Part shown: positions 25,722 to 34,077 of the stretch, one piece after another
Position numbering within the stretch: the first letter of the stretch is position 1
Layout of the letters: each line of letters begins with the position of its first letter
NCBI GenBank assembly: GCA_036381435.1
Contig: DASVCW010000001.1
Location: 62,001 to 126,000, forward strand
Length of the DNA: 64,000 bases
Direction of reading: 5' to 3'
Origin: Fodinibius sp036381435
GTDB taxonomy: Bacteria; Bacteroidota; Rhodothermia; Balneolales; Balneolaceae
The notes under the pieces: generated by a model
Databases searched by the model: none
Told to the model about the DNA's origin: nothing
Seen by the model: the letters and a program-made list of their open reading frames with translations, nothing else
Made by a program: the position numbers and the translations under genes

Positions 25722-26096
25722 ATGAAAATACTTGCCAAGCTGCGAGAGGCAGCAAGACAGATTAGGCGCGACGCAATAACCGTTTACTTTGCCGCACGTG
25801 ATCGTCGAACACCATTCATTGTTCGGATGCTCGCACTTGCAATTGCAGCCTATGCGCTTAGCCCTATCGACCTTATCCCTGACTTCATTCCAATTTTTGG
25901 TTATCTCGACGATATAGTTCTGCTGCCACTTAGTATTACCTTGGTCATCAAACTAACACCCAAAATCGTTATTGAGGACAGTCGTGCCAAAGCAAACGAA
26001 GCCTCTGCCCAACCGACCAGTAACGTCGCCGCCGCCATCATCATTGCTATTTGGATAGTATGTCTCATAGGTTTCAGCTATTGGTTAGTGTGTTAG
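25722..26096 (+). CDS. YkvA/DUF1232 family membrane protein
   Basis: A 124-residue protein. Residues about 30-75 carry the DUF1232 signature (AYALSPIDLIPDFIPIFGYLDDIVLLPL), and a second membrane helix lies at the C-terminus (AAAIIIAIWIVCLIGFSYWL). The function of the family is unknown. The gene separates nuoK from nuoL, is not part of complex I, and its codon use appears richer in C-ending and CGC/GCC codons than the flanking nuo genes. Its ATG is only 4 bp after a GTTATGC motif and its stop sits in GTTAGAC, both features seen in integron gene cassettes. Recent acquisition is therefore plausible. Confidence 0.85.
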   Translation: MKILAKLREAARQIRRDAITVYFAARDRRTPFIVRMLALAIAAYALSPIDLIPDFIPIFGYLDDIVLLPLSITLVIKLTPKIVIEDSRAKANEASAQPTSNVAAAIIIAIWIVCLIGFSYWLVC

Positions 26097-26153
26097 ACAT
26101 CTGAGCATTCGTTCAATGGGTTCCACACCGTTGCTTAAGTCCCATCATAAGGC
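26092..26153 (+). other. Degenerate attC-like sequence after the DUF1232 stop
   Basis: In order: GTTAGAC around the stop, ATCTGAG (26099), ATTCGTTCAA (26107-26116), GCTTAA (26133-26138) and ATAAGGC (26147-26153). From memory, ATTCGTTCAA and GCTTAA occur in the same order in aadA-type attC sites. The outer boxes match RYYYAAC/GTTRRRY only partly. Confidence 0.25.
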
Positions 26154-26170
26154 AGAGAGATGCCTTTTTT
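26149..26170 (+). terminator. Rho-independent terminator after the DUF1232 gene
   Basis: AAGGCA (26149-26154) pairs with TGCCTT (26161-26166) around a GAGAGA loop, followed by a T-run. The rest of the gap 26171-26593 has no recognisable gene or repeat. Confidence 0.7.
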
Positions 26171-26593
26171 ACTGATTACAGTTGTAAGTCGCTATCTTAC
26201 CGACTTTTACTTAAGAGTTGCTTGTTCTGACCCCATAAGTTAAAACTTGCGGTATTGATAGAATCTGATTATAACCCGGAGCGTCTGCTTCGGAAAGTAC
26301 TTCTCTCGAAATCATTTCCAATAATAAGAGTTATCTCGTTCCATGGCCCTGCTGAGGAACGTTAGATTGATGCTCCGCGTCCCCCTTATTGCAGGTCAAC
26401 TCAATGTGAATCCCTGTCTCTAACATATGGTAGTACAAAAAAGTCCGTCTTGTTGGACAAGCTGTCCGACCTACAGGATTTAAGTTCTTAAAACAAGTAT
26501 CAAGTGAGGGTTATAAAACCCTTAATAAAGGGAGCACAAAAGGGGTGACAACACCGCAGAGTTTCGGTACAAGATGAAATGAAAGTTATTCAA

Positions 26594-26626
26594 CAAAAAA
26601 AGACAGCCTGTAAATTACAAGCTGCC
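26594..26626 (-). terminator. Rho-independent terminator of nhaD
   Basis: On the minus strand GGCAGCTTGTA pairs with TACAGGCTGTC (complement of 26602-26626), followed by TTTTTTTG (complement of 26594-26601). Confidence 0.85.
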
Positions 26627-26651
26627 TCTAAAACTATTACTTCTTAATCTC

Positions 26652-28091
26652 TTATAAGAATATCCAGGTTACCAGCAGGTAAGTAGGTACCAGAATCCCA
26701 ACCGACCACAGCATATAACCTCCAAAACTCGGCATCTCCACACCAGAAGTTTCTGCAATGGATTTCACCATAAAGTTAGGCGCATTGCCGATATAAGTTA
26801 CGGCACCAAAGAATACCGCCCCCGAAGAAACAGCCATTAGAGTTTCCGAAAGGGTAGTCATCAATATCTCGGCATTACCGCCTGCTGCTTCAAAGAAAAC
26901 AAGATAAGTAGGAGCATTATCCAGAAAAGCAGATAATGAGCCGGTCACCCAGAAAAACATTACGTTATTGGGATCTCCGTTCGGTTTAAATACTAATTCT
27001 GTTACAAAATCCAAAGCACCCTGGCTGCCGGCGGCAAGCATAGCCAGCGGCGCGATAATGGTGACAAAAATAGCGGCAAATATTTTGGCGACTTCCTCAA
27101 TAGGAAACCAGGTAAAACCATTCGCTGCCCGACTTTCTTTGGAAGTAAATTTCCAGCTTAGCCAGGTAAGAATTAACAATATTACATTGCTAATAAGACT
27201 TTGATAGGTGATATGAATACCATAAACGGTGAATTCACCCAAATCATATACCCCTGAAAATAATACAGCAAGGGGCACGCCGGCAAGTAAGATAAAGTTG
27301 AATCCTCCTTCAATTCCAAGCGGAATTTTATCTTCCTCATTAACCTCGGTCAAACCGCCTTCTTTGTTATATAGAATACGGTCTAAGATGTAATAAACGC
27401 CTAACAGAAGTACAACCACAAAACTCATTTCCCAGAAGAGATGGGTGGTGGTCCAGAAGAAACTCACACCTTGCAGGAAGCCCAAAAACAGGGGAGGGTC
27501 GCCTAATGGTGTGAGCGAGCCGCCCACGTTAGCCACAAGAAAAATGAAAAACACGACCATGTGTACCTTGTGCTTGCGTTCTTTATTCGCGCGTAAAAGG
27601 GGGCGAATCATCAGCATAGCAGCCCCTGTTGTTCCCATCCAGCTTGCCAGAATGGTACCGATAAACAGAATAAGCGTGTTTACTTCGGGCGTGCCTTTTA
27701 AATATCCTTTGATGCGAATACCGCCGGAAATAGTGAAAAGTGCCAAAAGCAGGATAATGAAAGGGATAAATTCCAGCAGGTACACATGCAAAATTTCATA
27801 CAACATCGTTTCGAAGCCGAAACTTAAATACATGGGTATGATGGCCGTTAAAGCCCAAAATGCCGAAACCTTACCAAAATGATGGTGCCAAAATTCCGGT
27901 GCGAAGAGCGGAATGATAGCTAACGATAAAAGAATACCGACAAAAGGTATGATCCACCAGATGCTTAGCTCAGCACCGCTGAAATTATGTATGGTGTCTT
28001 GAACAGAGGCGAAAACCGGAGATGCAAATAGGGTAAGTAGAAAAGGAAGGGTAAAAGCCGTTATCTTAGAAAGAATTTTATGTAACTTCAC
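26652..28091 (-). CDS. nhaD: NhaD-type Na+/H+ antiporter
   Basis: A 479-residue polytopic protein of the NhaD/ArsB-CitM transporter superfamily. It has a cleavable-looking N-terminal hydrophobic segment (LPFLLTLFASPVFAS) and about 12 further helices. Recognisable conserved regions are NVGGSLTPLGDPPLFLGFLQGV (about residues 190-210) and FWVTGSLSAFLDNAPTYLVFF (about 375-395), whose acidic and Asn residues bind the cation. NhaD exports Na+ in exchange for H+ in marine and halophilic bacteria. It is inverted relative to the nuo genes around it and carries its own terminator. The substrate is assigned by family resemblance. Confidence 0.9.
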   Translation of the reverse strand: MKLHKILSKITAFTLPFLLTLFASPVFASVQDTIHNFSGAELSIWWIIPFVGILLSLAIIPLFAPEFWHHHFGKVSAFWALTAIIPMYLSFGFETMLYEILHVYLLEFIPFIILLLALFTISGGIRIKGYLKGTPEVNTLILFIGTILASWMGTTGAAMLMIRPLLRANKERKHKVHMVVFFIFLVANVGGSLTPLGDPPLFLGFLQGVSFFWTTTHLFWEMSFVVVLLLGVYYILDRILYNKEGGLTEVNEEDKIPLGIEGGFNFILLAGVPLAVLFSGVYDLGEFTVYGIHITYQSLISNVILLILTWLSWKFTSKESRAANGFTWFPIEEVAKIFAAIFVTIIAPLAMLAAGSQGALDFVTELVFKPNGDPNNVMFFWVTGSLSAFLDNAPTYLVFFEAAGGNAEILMTTLSETLMAVSSGAVFFGAVTYIGNAPNFMVKSIAETSGVEMPSFGGYMLWSVGILVPTYLLVTWIFL

Positions 28092-28273
28092 GTTGTCTCC
28101 AAAATTAATTTAATGCTAAAACTTAATAATTGTTGCTTAAAATACAGGATGAGATTTAGTTTTAAAATTTAATCTTTACTACTCCTTATAAAATTTGTTA
28201 AAACTCATAATTCATCATTCTGTCCTTTACCTTCCATCACTTTTTCTTATCTTTGGCACTTGAGAAATTTCCC

Positions 28274-28304
28274 TTGGGAATACTTGGAGTATTGGCTACT
28301 TTTG
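28274..28304 (+). promoter_or_regulatory. Promoter of nuoLM-phhB-nuoN
   Basis: TTG 28274-28276, 20 bp, TACTTTTG 28297-28304: an exact TAnnTTTG box at the standard spacing. The transcript would start about 36 nt before nuoL, so the second nuo block is independently expressed from nuoJK. Confidence 0.65.
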
Positions 28305-28345
28305 AGCCGAATTTTGTGTGGATACAAATCTGAAATATCGTTTTA

Positions 28346-30367
28346 ATGAATTCTGCGACAACACTTATAAGTCTGATTATTCTACTCCCCCTCGCGGGCT
28401 TTCTTATTAACGGCCTCATAGGCTTAAGCTCCGATTCTTTTCGCTCAAAAAAGACACTGATTGGGGCGATTTCAAACCTGGCTGTTTTTATTCCCTTCCT
28501 GATCGCTTTCTACTTTTTCATCAATCTGAGTCCCGAATCCGAGCCTATTTTTCTTGAACTTTTTACCTGGATTCACACCGGTTCCTTTCAAGTTGATATT
28601 GCCTATCAGATAGACCAGCTTTCAATAATGATGACGCTGATCGTAACCGGCGTCGGTTTTTTGATCCACTTGTACACCATAGGGTACATGTGGGATGATG
28701 ACGGCTACTGGAAATTCTTTGCCTACCTGAATCTCTTTATCTTCGCCATGCTGAACCTCGTGCTGGCCGATAACCTCCTGCTGATGTTCCTGGGTTGGGA
28801 AGGTGTGGGACTTTGCTCGTACTTGCTGATCGGTTTCTGGTACACTGAAATGAAAAACTCAGCGGCCGCTAAAAAGGCTTTTATTTATAACAGGATAGGA
28901 GATTTCGCCTTTTTAATCGCGATGTTCATGACCTTTCATTATGTGGGCAGTCTTCGGTTTGATACGATATTAGCCGAGCTCGGTGCCATCCCCGGCGAAG
29001 CTAAATTCTGGATCGGTCTGCTGATGTTGGTCGGTGCAACCGGTAAAAGTGCTCAGATTCCGCTTTTCGTATGGCTGCCGGATGCTATGGCGGGACCAAC
29101 CTCGGTTTCAGCTCTTATTCACGCCGCTACCATGGTTACCTCCGGAATTTACCTGATTTCACGCCTGTCGCCCATGTTTGTAATGTCGCCCGAATTGATG
29201 ATAATTATCGCCGTGGTCGGTGCGTTGACTGCCATTGTAGCCGCGACTATTGCCATCACCCAAAACGACATCAAGCGGGTGCTGGCTTATTCAACCGTAT
29301 CGCAGCTGGGCTATATGTTTTTAGCTTTAGGATCAGGAGCATTCACCGCAGCACTTTTTCATGTGCTCACCCATGCCTTCTTTAAGGCATGTCTCTTTTT
29401 GGGTTCCGGTTCAGTGATTCATACTATGGAGCACGTGGAGCACGAATTACATGATGAAGGAAAGGATGTCCATTTTGATACGCAGGATATGCGTTTCATG
29501 GGCGGCCTGAAAGAGTACATGCCTTCAACCTACAAAACTTTTTTAATTGCGACTATCGCGATTGCGGGAATCCCTCCGCTGGCAGGGTTTTTCTCTAAAG
29601 ATGAAATTTTAGCCTATACCTTTAATGCTGGATTAGGTGAATTTGCCGGACCGCTCTACTTTATTTTGTGGGGCGTGGGAATGATCACTGCATTTATCAC
29701 CGCTTTCTACATGTTTCGTCTTACTTTCGGGACTTTCGGAGGAGAGTTCAAGCTTCCCGCTAAAGTTAAAGAAGCGGCGGGTGCTGAAAAGTATCTGCAT
29801 GAAAGCCCCAAAACCATGACCATTCCACTTTGGACACTCGCCGGTTTATCCGTCATTGGCGGTTTTATCGGCATACCGAATTTCCTGGTTTCTACCTTCA
29901 CCCACGAAGAAGCCCACATCAACCTGTTGCATAGCTGGTTGAATCCTGTTACAGCAAATTATGAGATGATGTTGTCTCATTCAGCTGAATGGATGCTTAT
30001 GATTATTTCCATTTTAGTAGCCGTTTGGGGTTTTTATACAGCTTACAGAATGTATGGTAATGGTGCTACGGAAGAATCCGATGCCAGGCTTTCCAGCCGG
30101 TTCGGCGGGTTGTATCAAACCTGGCAAGAAAAGTACAATTTCGATGAAGTGTACGAAGGCCTCGTTTCTGAGCCTTTGGTTCGTTTTTCCGATAAAGGTC
30201 TTGCTAAGTTTGATATGAAAATCGTGGATGGTTTTGTGAATACCATCGGCGGTATCGTACGCCTGTTTGGAAGTGTGTTTCGTTACGTTCAAACGGGCGT
30301 TACCAGCAGTTATGCTTTAGCCCTTGTTCTCGGTGTTATTATCGTTTTAAGTTTGTTGATCCTGTAA
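28346..30367 (+). CDS. nuoL: NADH-quinone oxidoreductase subunit L
   Basis: A 673-residue antiporter-like subunit at the distal end of complex I. The Oxidored_q1 core includes FLGWEGVGLCSYLLIGFWY (about 150-168, with the key Glu), LPDAMAGPTSVSALIHAATM (about 240-260) and THAFFKACLFLGSGSVIH (about 340-355). The C-terminal extension is the lateral helix region (VWGFYTAYRMY onward) ending in a final helix. The length is slightly greater than E. coli NuoL (613). It leads a block nuoL-nuoM-phhB-nuoN with small gaps. Confidence 0.97.
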   Translation: MNSATTLISLIILLPLAGFLINGLIGLSSDSFRSKKTLIGAISNLAVFIPFLIAFYFFINLSPESEPIFLELFTWIHTGSFQVDIAYQIDQLSIMMTLIVTGVGFLIHLYTIGYMWDDDGYWKFFAYLNLFIFAMLNLVLADNLLLMFLGWEGVGLCSYLLIGFWYTEMKNSAAAKKAFIYNRIGDFAFLIAMFMTFHYVGSLRFDTILAELGAIPGEAKFWIGLLMLVGATGKSAQIPLFVWLPDAMAGPTSVSALIHAATMVTSGIYLISRLSPMFVMSPELMIIIAVVGALTAIVAATIAITQNDIKRVLAYSTVSQLGYMFLALGSGAFTAALFHVLTHAFFKACLFLGSGSVIHTMEHVEHELHDEGKDVHFDTQDMRFMGGLKEYMPSTYKTFLIATIAIAGIPPLAGFFSKDEILAYTFNAGLGEFAGPLYFILWGVGMITAFITAFYMFRLTFGTFGGEFKLPAKVKEAAGAEKYLHESPKTMTIPLWTLAGLSVIGGFIGIPNFLVSTFTHEEAHINLLHSWLNPVTANYEMMLSHSAEWMLMIISILVAVWGFYTAYRMYGNGATEESDARLSSRFGGLYQTWQEKYNFDEVYEGLVSEPLVRFSDKGLAKFDMKIVDGFVNTIGGIVRLFGSVFRYVQTGVTSSYALALVLGVIIVLSLLIL

Positions 30368-30380
30368 ATTAGATTTGAAA

Positions 30381-31988
30381 ATGGAGTTACTCTTAAATAT
30401 TTGCATTTATTTACCGCTCTTCGGCATTGCCGCAATTCTACTGGCAAAGAGCGAAAAGGCTATAAAGTGGATCAGCTTAATTGTAACCAGCATCACTTTT
30501 CTGCTGTCGCTGCCGCTGCTGTTCAATTTTAACATAGCTGACTCTGATGTTGCTCAGTACCTTACTGTTGGCAGCCCGGTGCTTGCCGGTTTTGATGTTA
30601 AGTACCTGGTAGGGCTTGACGGACTCAGCCTGCTGCTGTTTATGTTAACCACATTGATGGGCCCCATTGTAATTTTGTCCTCATGGGATTCTGTCAAAAA
30701 GCATTTGGCTGGCTATTATTCTATGCTCCTGCTTTTGCAAACAGCTTCGATGGGGGTATTTGCTTCCTTAGATCTCGTCGTTTTCTATGTCTTTTTTGAG
30801 TTATCGCTTATCCCCATGTATTTCCTGATCGGAATTTGGGGCGGCACTGGGCGCATTCATGCCACGGTCAAATTTTTTGTATACACGCTGGTTGGTTCTC
30901 TCATCATGCTTGTAGCACTCATTTACACCGGCTATGATGCGGGCGCGGTGATGGAAGGTTTCCGCTTCACAACAGACTGGCGGTTTCTTTCAAGCACCGC
31001 TTACCAAGTGAGCCTGGTGGAACAGACTTATTTATTTTTAGCTTTTGCACTGGCCTTTTGTATCAAAGTGCCGCTGTTTCCCTTTCATACCTGGCTGCCT
31101 TATGCTCACACCGAAGCGCCCACAGCCGGATCTGTAGTTTTGGCCGCGATTATGCTGAAAATGGGAACCTACGGATTACTCCGGATCTGCCTGCCGCTGT
31201 TCCCCAATGCTTTTGTGCAGTTTGCGCCCTATATGGCAACACTTGCTGTAATTGGCATTATTTATGGCGCGCTCGTAGCTATGGTACAGAAAGACTGGAA
31301 AAAGTTAGTGGCCTATTCATCCGTCAGTCACCTTGGTTTTGTAGTCTTAGGCTTATTTGCTTTTAACACCATTGCCGTGCAAGGGGCTTTAATCCAAATG
31401 GTGAATCACGGTCTTTCAACAGGAGCACTCTTTTTGATTGTAGGTATGATTTATGACCGTCGCCACACCCGTGAAATTAAAGATTTTGGAGGTATTGCAA
31501 AGGTAATGCCGGTTTTTGCCGTAATGTTTATGATTACTACCCTTGCTTCAATCGGCCTGCCGGGGCTGAATGGCTTCATCGGTGAATTCTTGATCTTGAA
31601 CGGCACTTTTAACTCCGCAGTCATTCCTGAAAACGCCTTCGCGATATTTGCAACCACCGGGGTAATCCTGGCTGCTGTTTATATGCTTTGGTTGTACCAG
31701 CGGGTAATGTTTGGCCCGATCAAGCACAAGGTGAATGAAAAGCTGGTTGATCTGAATGCGCGTGAAATCGGTATTTTGATTCCACTGATTATTCTTATGT
31801 TTTGGATTGGTATTCGTCCCACTACTTTTATGCGATATTCCGAGGTTCAGATTAATGAACTGCTTGAATCTTCCAGAGAAAAGCGAATGGCCGTAAAACA
31901 GTCGGCGGTTTCGCGGGAACTGCCTGAATGGACTTCAACGTTTTATGATGTTACAAACGAAATAGCATCAAAAACGAAAAATCATTAA
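30381..31988 (+). CDS. nuoM: NADH-quinone oxidoreductase subunit M
   Basis: A 535-residue antiporter-like proton-pumping subunit of complex I. Signature segments include FYVFFELSLIPMYFLIGIWG (with the conserved Glu), PFHTWLPYAHTEAPTAGSVVLAA and YSSVSHLGFVVLG. A TTG two codons upstream (30375) is possible, but ATG 30381 (MELLLNICIYLPL) is the normal beginning. It follows nuoL by 13 bp and precedes phhB by 4 bp. Confidence 0.97.
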   Translation: MELLLNICIYLPLFGIAAILLAKSEKAIKWISLIVTSITFLLSLPLLFNFNIADSDVAQYLTVGSPVLAGFDVKYLVGLDGLSLLLFMLTTLMGPIVILSSWDSVKKHLAGYYSMLLLLQTASMGVFASLDLVVFYVFFELSLIPMYFLIGIWGGTGRIHATVKFFVYTLVGSLIMLVALIYTGYDAGAVMEGFRFTTDWRFLSSTAYQVSLVEQTYLFLAFALAFCIKVPLFPFHTWLPYAHTEAPTAGSVVLAAIMLKMGTYGLLRICLPLFPNAFVQFAPYMATLAVIGIIYGALVAMVQKDWKKLVAYSSVSHLGFVVLGLFAFNTIAVQGALIQMVNHGLSTGALFLIVGMIYDRRHTREIKDFGGIAKVMPVFAVMFMITTLASIGLPGLNGFIGEFLILNGTFNSAVIPENAFAIFATTGVILAAVYMLWLYQRVMFGPIKHKVNEKLVDLNAREIGILIPLIILMFWIGIRPTTFMRYSEVQINELLESSREKRMAVKQSAVSRELPEWTSTFYDVTNEIASKTKNH

Positions 31989-31992
31989 AACA

Positions 31993-32283
31993 ATGGCTGA
32001 AGCACTTTCTGACGACCAGGTTTCTGAGAAGATTAAAGATCTTGATGAATGGAAGCATAAAGATGATAAGCTGAACAAGGAATATAAGTTCAAAAATTTT
32101 CGGGAGGCGATGGCTTTCATCACCCGCATTGCTTTTGAAGCCGAGGACCAGGTCCATCACCCCGAAATTTTCAATGTTTACAATAAAGTCAACATTTCAC
32201 TCAGCACGCATGATGCCGGTGGAAAAGTGACCGAGAAAGATATCAAGCTCGCAAAAACGATCGAGTCATTGTACAATAAATAA
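31993..32283 (+). CDS. phhB: Pterin-4a-carbinolamine dehydratase
   Basis: A 96-residue protein of the PCD/DCoH fold. It holds the catalytic histidines in the VHHPEIFNVYN motif and the third His in LSTHDAGGKVTEKD, matching the family core almost exactly. The enzyme dehydrates 4a-hydroxytetrahydrobiopterin formed by aromatic amino acid hydroxylases. It lies inside the complex I operon, 4 bp after nuoM and 5 bp before nuoN, with no hydroxylase gene nearby. Two pterin biosynthesis genes occur elsewhere in the window (48.1-49.5 kb). Confidence 0.93.
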   Translation: MAEALSDDQVSEKIKDLDEWKHKDDKLNKEYKFKNFREAMAFITRIAFEAEDQVHHPEIFNVYNKVNISLSTHDAGGKVTEKDIKLAKTIESLYNK

Positions 32284-32288
32284 GTTAC

Positions 32289-33734
32289 ATGAATTATCTA
32301 CACGACCTTAATGCATTTCTGCCCGGTGTGATCGTAGCCGCATCGGGACTGATAGCACTTTTGATAGATTCCTACAAAAACGACCATAACGGAATATACG
32401 GACTTACCGTTGTGTCGCTGATTGCTGCTCTCGCGCTTTCCGTCATTGATATGTTCGGACCTGCCGGCACAGCATTTTCAGGGATGATAGTGTATGGCGG
32501 TGTCGCTGCCTTTGGTAACACCATCGTTTTGTTCGGATCACTTTTTTGCGTACTGATTTCACGTGAATATTTAAGTGCTATCAATCATAACTATGGCGAA
32601 GTATATGCTATGATGCTTTTTGCCACTGCCGGTATGCTTGGCCTCGCGAGTGCTAATAGTTTGGTGATGATTTTCATCGGCCTTGAAACCATGTCTATTT
32701 GTCTTTATGTGCTGGCCGGACTGATTAAAGACCGGAAAACCAGTGCTGAAGCTTCCATAAAATATTTTCTTCTCGGGGCATTTTCCACAGGCTTTCTGCT
32801 TTACGGAATGGCCCTTCTTTACGGTGCTACCGGTTCGCTGTATTTGCCCGAGATTGCTGAAGCTGCAAGTTCAAATCTCTTATTTGTAGCCGGTGCCGGC
32901 TTGTTGCTCGGGGGATTTTTCTTCAAAATTGCGGCTGTACCTTTTCATATGTGGACTCCCGATGTTTATGAAGGTACGCCGACCACTATCACCGCTTATA
33001 TGGCTACGGCGTCAAAATCCGCTACTTTTGTAGCATTGATTTTGATACTCTCAAAAATGATTCCCGCCGATACGGCAGATTGGACGGAGGTATTAACCAT
33101 TATTGCTATCATTACAATGGTTTTGGGAAATATTATTGCTCTTGTTCAAGATAATATAAAGCGGATGTTGGCTTATTCAAGTATCGCCCATGCCGGTTAT
33201 CTGCTGGTGGGACTCGCGGCTGGCACGGCGGAAGGATATACGGCAGTTCTTTTCTACCTGTTAGCTTATACCATTATGAATGTTGGGGCTTTTGGAGTGG
33301 TAGCTTATTATGAACGCCAGCAAGGCTTAGACTTTACTGATGTCAACAACTATGCGGGACTTGGTTTTAAACGTCCGGTTATGGGAGTTGTACTTTCATT
33401 CTTTCTTTTCTCGTTAGCCGGAATTCCGCCCTTTGTAGGTTTTGTAGGCAAATACTTAGTTTTCGCAGCCGCTGTTGATGCCGGCCTGATCGGTTTGGCA
33501 ATAGTAGGGGTTTTAGCAAGTGCTGCGAGTGTTTACTATTATCTTCGTCCCATGGTCTATATGTACTTTCGCAAAGCGAATAAAGATGTTCCCTTAGTAC
33601 AGGCCGGACCATTATTCAAATATACCCTTGTCGTTTTAGCAATTATGACTGTTTATTTTGGTGTTGCATTCGGCGATGTTCTCGATCTGGTTTCCTCTTT
33701 TTACGCCAATGACTGGGTAGCTTTTCTAAAATAA
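32289..33734 (+). CDS. nuoN: NADH-quinone oxidoreductase subunit N
   Basis: A 481-residue antiporter-like subunit, normally last in nuo operons. Typical segments are FIGLETMSICLYVLAGL (with the Glu), FKIAAVPFHMWTPDVYEGTPTT and YSSIAHAGYLLVGL. It follows phhB by 5 bp and is followed by a repeat-containing spacer, so it ends the operon. Confidence 0.97.
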   Translation: MNYLHDLNAFLPGVIVAASGLIALLIDSYKNDHNGIYGLTVVSLIAALALSVIDMFGPAGTAFSGMIVYGGVAAFGNTIVLFGSLFCVLISREYLSAINHNYGEVYAMMLFATAGMLGLASANSLVMIFIGLETMSICLYVLAGLIKDRKTSAEASIKYFLLGAFSTGFLLYGMALLYGATGSLYLPEIAEAASSNLLFVAGAGLLLGGFFFKIAAVPFHMWTPDVYEGTPTTITAYMATASKSATFVALILILSKMIPADTADWTEVLTIIAIITMVLGNIIALVQDNIKRMLAYSSIAHAGYLLVGLAAGTAEGYTAVLFYLLAYTIMNVGAFGVVAYYERQQGLDFTDVNNYAGLGFKRPVMGVVLSFFLFSLAGIPPFVGFVGKYLVFAAAVDAGLIGLAIVGVLASAASVYYYLRPMVYMYFRKANKDVPLVQAGPLFKYTLVVLAIMTVYFGVAFGDVLDLVSSFYANDWVAFLK

Positions 33735-33771
33735 TGTAGGACGGGCATCTTGCCCGTCACTTGACTATCAT

Positions 33772-33828
33772 AGCTGTGAAGGAGTTGTACTCCTGAACGT
33801 TTAGCGGGAGTAACAACTCCCTTTGAGC
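33772..33828 (+). repeat. Dispersed AGCTGTGAAGGAGTTGTACTCC repeat, copy 1
   Basis: It begins AGCTGTGAAGGAGTTGTACT and ends GGGAGTAACAACTCCCTTTG plus AGC, with internal palindromes. The other copy lies on the opposite strand at 47827-47893. Confidence 0.75.
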
Positions 33829-33973
33829 TGATTATCTATTGCAGCCAGCCAGCTTTAGCTGACTGATAATAAAGGGAAAAATAATAGTGGCTTTAGCCAT
33901 ATAGGGGAATTGACTGACGCTCGCACCAGGATTGTTTATATTAGTCTTTCCATGTTTTTGCATTGCCAACCCA

Positions 33974-34004
33974 TTGTAATTAACAGAAAAAAGAGGTATT
34001 TTTG
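33974..34004 (+). promoter_or_regulatory. rpsF operon promoter
   Basis: TTG 33974-33976, 20 bp, TATTTTTG 33997-34004, an exact Bacteroidetes-type -33/-7 pair. A start near 34010 gives a leader of about 68 nt containing the hairpin described next. Confidence 0.7.
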
Positions 34005-34011
34005 CGTGCCT

Positions 34012-34040
34012 GCTGGCGAGTGAAAATCACTATGGCCGGC
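34012..34040 (+). promoter_or_regulatory. Candidate S6:S18 autoregulatory hairpin in the rpsF leader
   Basis: GCTGGC (34012-34017) pairs with GCCGGC (34035-34040). A second stem AGTG/CACT is separated by an asymmetric internal loop, G on one side and ATG on the other. The CCG on the 3' arm and the location in the rpsF leader fit the known S6:S18-binding leader motif. The fit is by eye. Confidence 0.45.
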
Positions 34041-34077
34041 TGTTTCAAACCGAAACAACCAAAGGAAAATATCTTAT

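Larger units (their letters stand above)
33735..34077. other. Spacer between nuoN and rpsF: repeats, promoter and leader
   Basis: The 343-bp gap begins with a hairpin GACGGGC/GCCCGTC (33741-33758) just after nuoN, then a dispersed repeat (33772-33828), then a fragment resembling the REP-like CGCTCGCACCAGG motif near 33918-33930, and ends with the rpsF promoter and leader hairpin. No gene. Confidence 0.65.
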
